A DNA stretch of 64,000 nt from Dimorphilus gyrociliatus (Eukaryota; Annelida; Polychaeta; Dinophilidae). Below are positions 63,730 to 64,000 of the stretch, in pieces. Under the pieces are notes generated by a model. It saw nothing but the letters and a program-made list of their open reading frames with translations, did no database searches and had not been told where the DNA came from. The translations under genes were made by a program, and so were the position numbers. The stretch covers positions 2,101,713-2,165,712 of the forward strand of contig CAJFCJ010000004.1 of assembly GCA_904063045.1 (NCBI GenBank). Direction: 5' to 3'. Numbering within the stretch: position 1 is the first letter of the stretch; every line of letters begins with the position of its first letter.

Positions 63730-64000
63730 TGTCGTCTGCAAAAATTAGACAATTCGACATGCGCCATCTGAAATATTTTTTTAAATAAATAAACCTATGT
63801 CATATAATACGCCATCTTGTGTATTTTAACTCTTCTCCTTTATAAACAGTTTAATATCATCAACACTGTCATTATCTAAACAAAATACAATGAAAAAGAT
63901 ATGCAAATTAGCTATAACAAATAAAAAATTATCCTCAGGTAGAATAGGAAATATAAGATTTCCTTTTAATTTTCTATTAATTAACTGAGGGAAAAAACCA
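63730..64000. other. Right edge, no gene seen
   Basis: AT-rich sequence upstream of the SAMD15-like gene. A short open frame from 63890 ends quickly and looks like chance. Confidence 0.5.

Overview
The window is eukaryotic and animal. It is AT-rich, most genes are split by short introns (about 50-350 bases, a few of 1-4 kb) with GT/AG borders, and the protein set is metazoan: histidine decarboxylase, a PDE10-type phosphodiesterase, a SAMD15-like SAM protein, a calpain-5-like protein, a heparan-sulfate 3-O-sulfotransferase and a secreted M12B metalloprotease. The compact genes and divergent sequences suit a small invertebrate with a compact genome, perhaps a spiralian such as a miniature annelid. 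That placement is inference. I rebuilt exon structures by hand from reading frame, intron phase and splice borders, and phases close through all the multi-exon models.

Layout. 1-45: possible 3' end of an unidentified + strand gene. 2987-6998 (-): large ankyrin-repeat protein. 9179-14240 (+): ~1450-residue protein with a C-terminal MYND-like zinc finger, possibly AJM1-like. 14968-17756 (+): secreted M12B metalloprotease with EGF and six-cysteine modules. 20767-21699 (+): single-exon heparan sulfate 3-O-sulfotransferase. 21700-28656: 7 kb without a recognised gene but with two stretches of unusual composition. 28657-34839 (+): histidine decarboxylase in 12 exons. 36760-50532 (-): PDE10-type cyclic nucleotide phosphodiesterase. 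55217-56278 (-): unrecognised 242-residue protein. 57849-60276 (-): calpain-5/6-like protein lacking key catalytic residues. 61133-61951 (-): degenerate Ras/Rab-like protein. 63036-63646 (-): SAMD15-like SAM-domain protein. No rRNA, tRNA, CRISPR or intact transposon was seen.

Main discovery candidate. The PDE10 gene carries two independent pairs of tandemly duplicated alternative exons. One pair rebuilds the first strands of the GAF-B domain. The other rebuilds a catalytic-domain segment containing a metal-binding aspartate. In both pairs the exon lengths are not multiples of three and the phases match, so skipping both or including both brings a stop codon. The gene is therefore built to use exactly one of each pair, giving up to four proteins that could differ in nucleotide sensing and in the active-site region. 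An in-frame 36-base candidate microexon adds further choice.

Shared themes. Consensus RFX X-boxes lie just upstream of the start codons of PDE10 and the SAMD15-like gene, suggesting expression in ciliated cells. Two of the minus-strand genes look like pseudoenzymes (calpain and small GTPase). A ~300 bp duplicated element with a strongly conserved core lies in inverted orientation on both sides of the unrecognised 242-residue gene.
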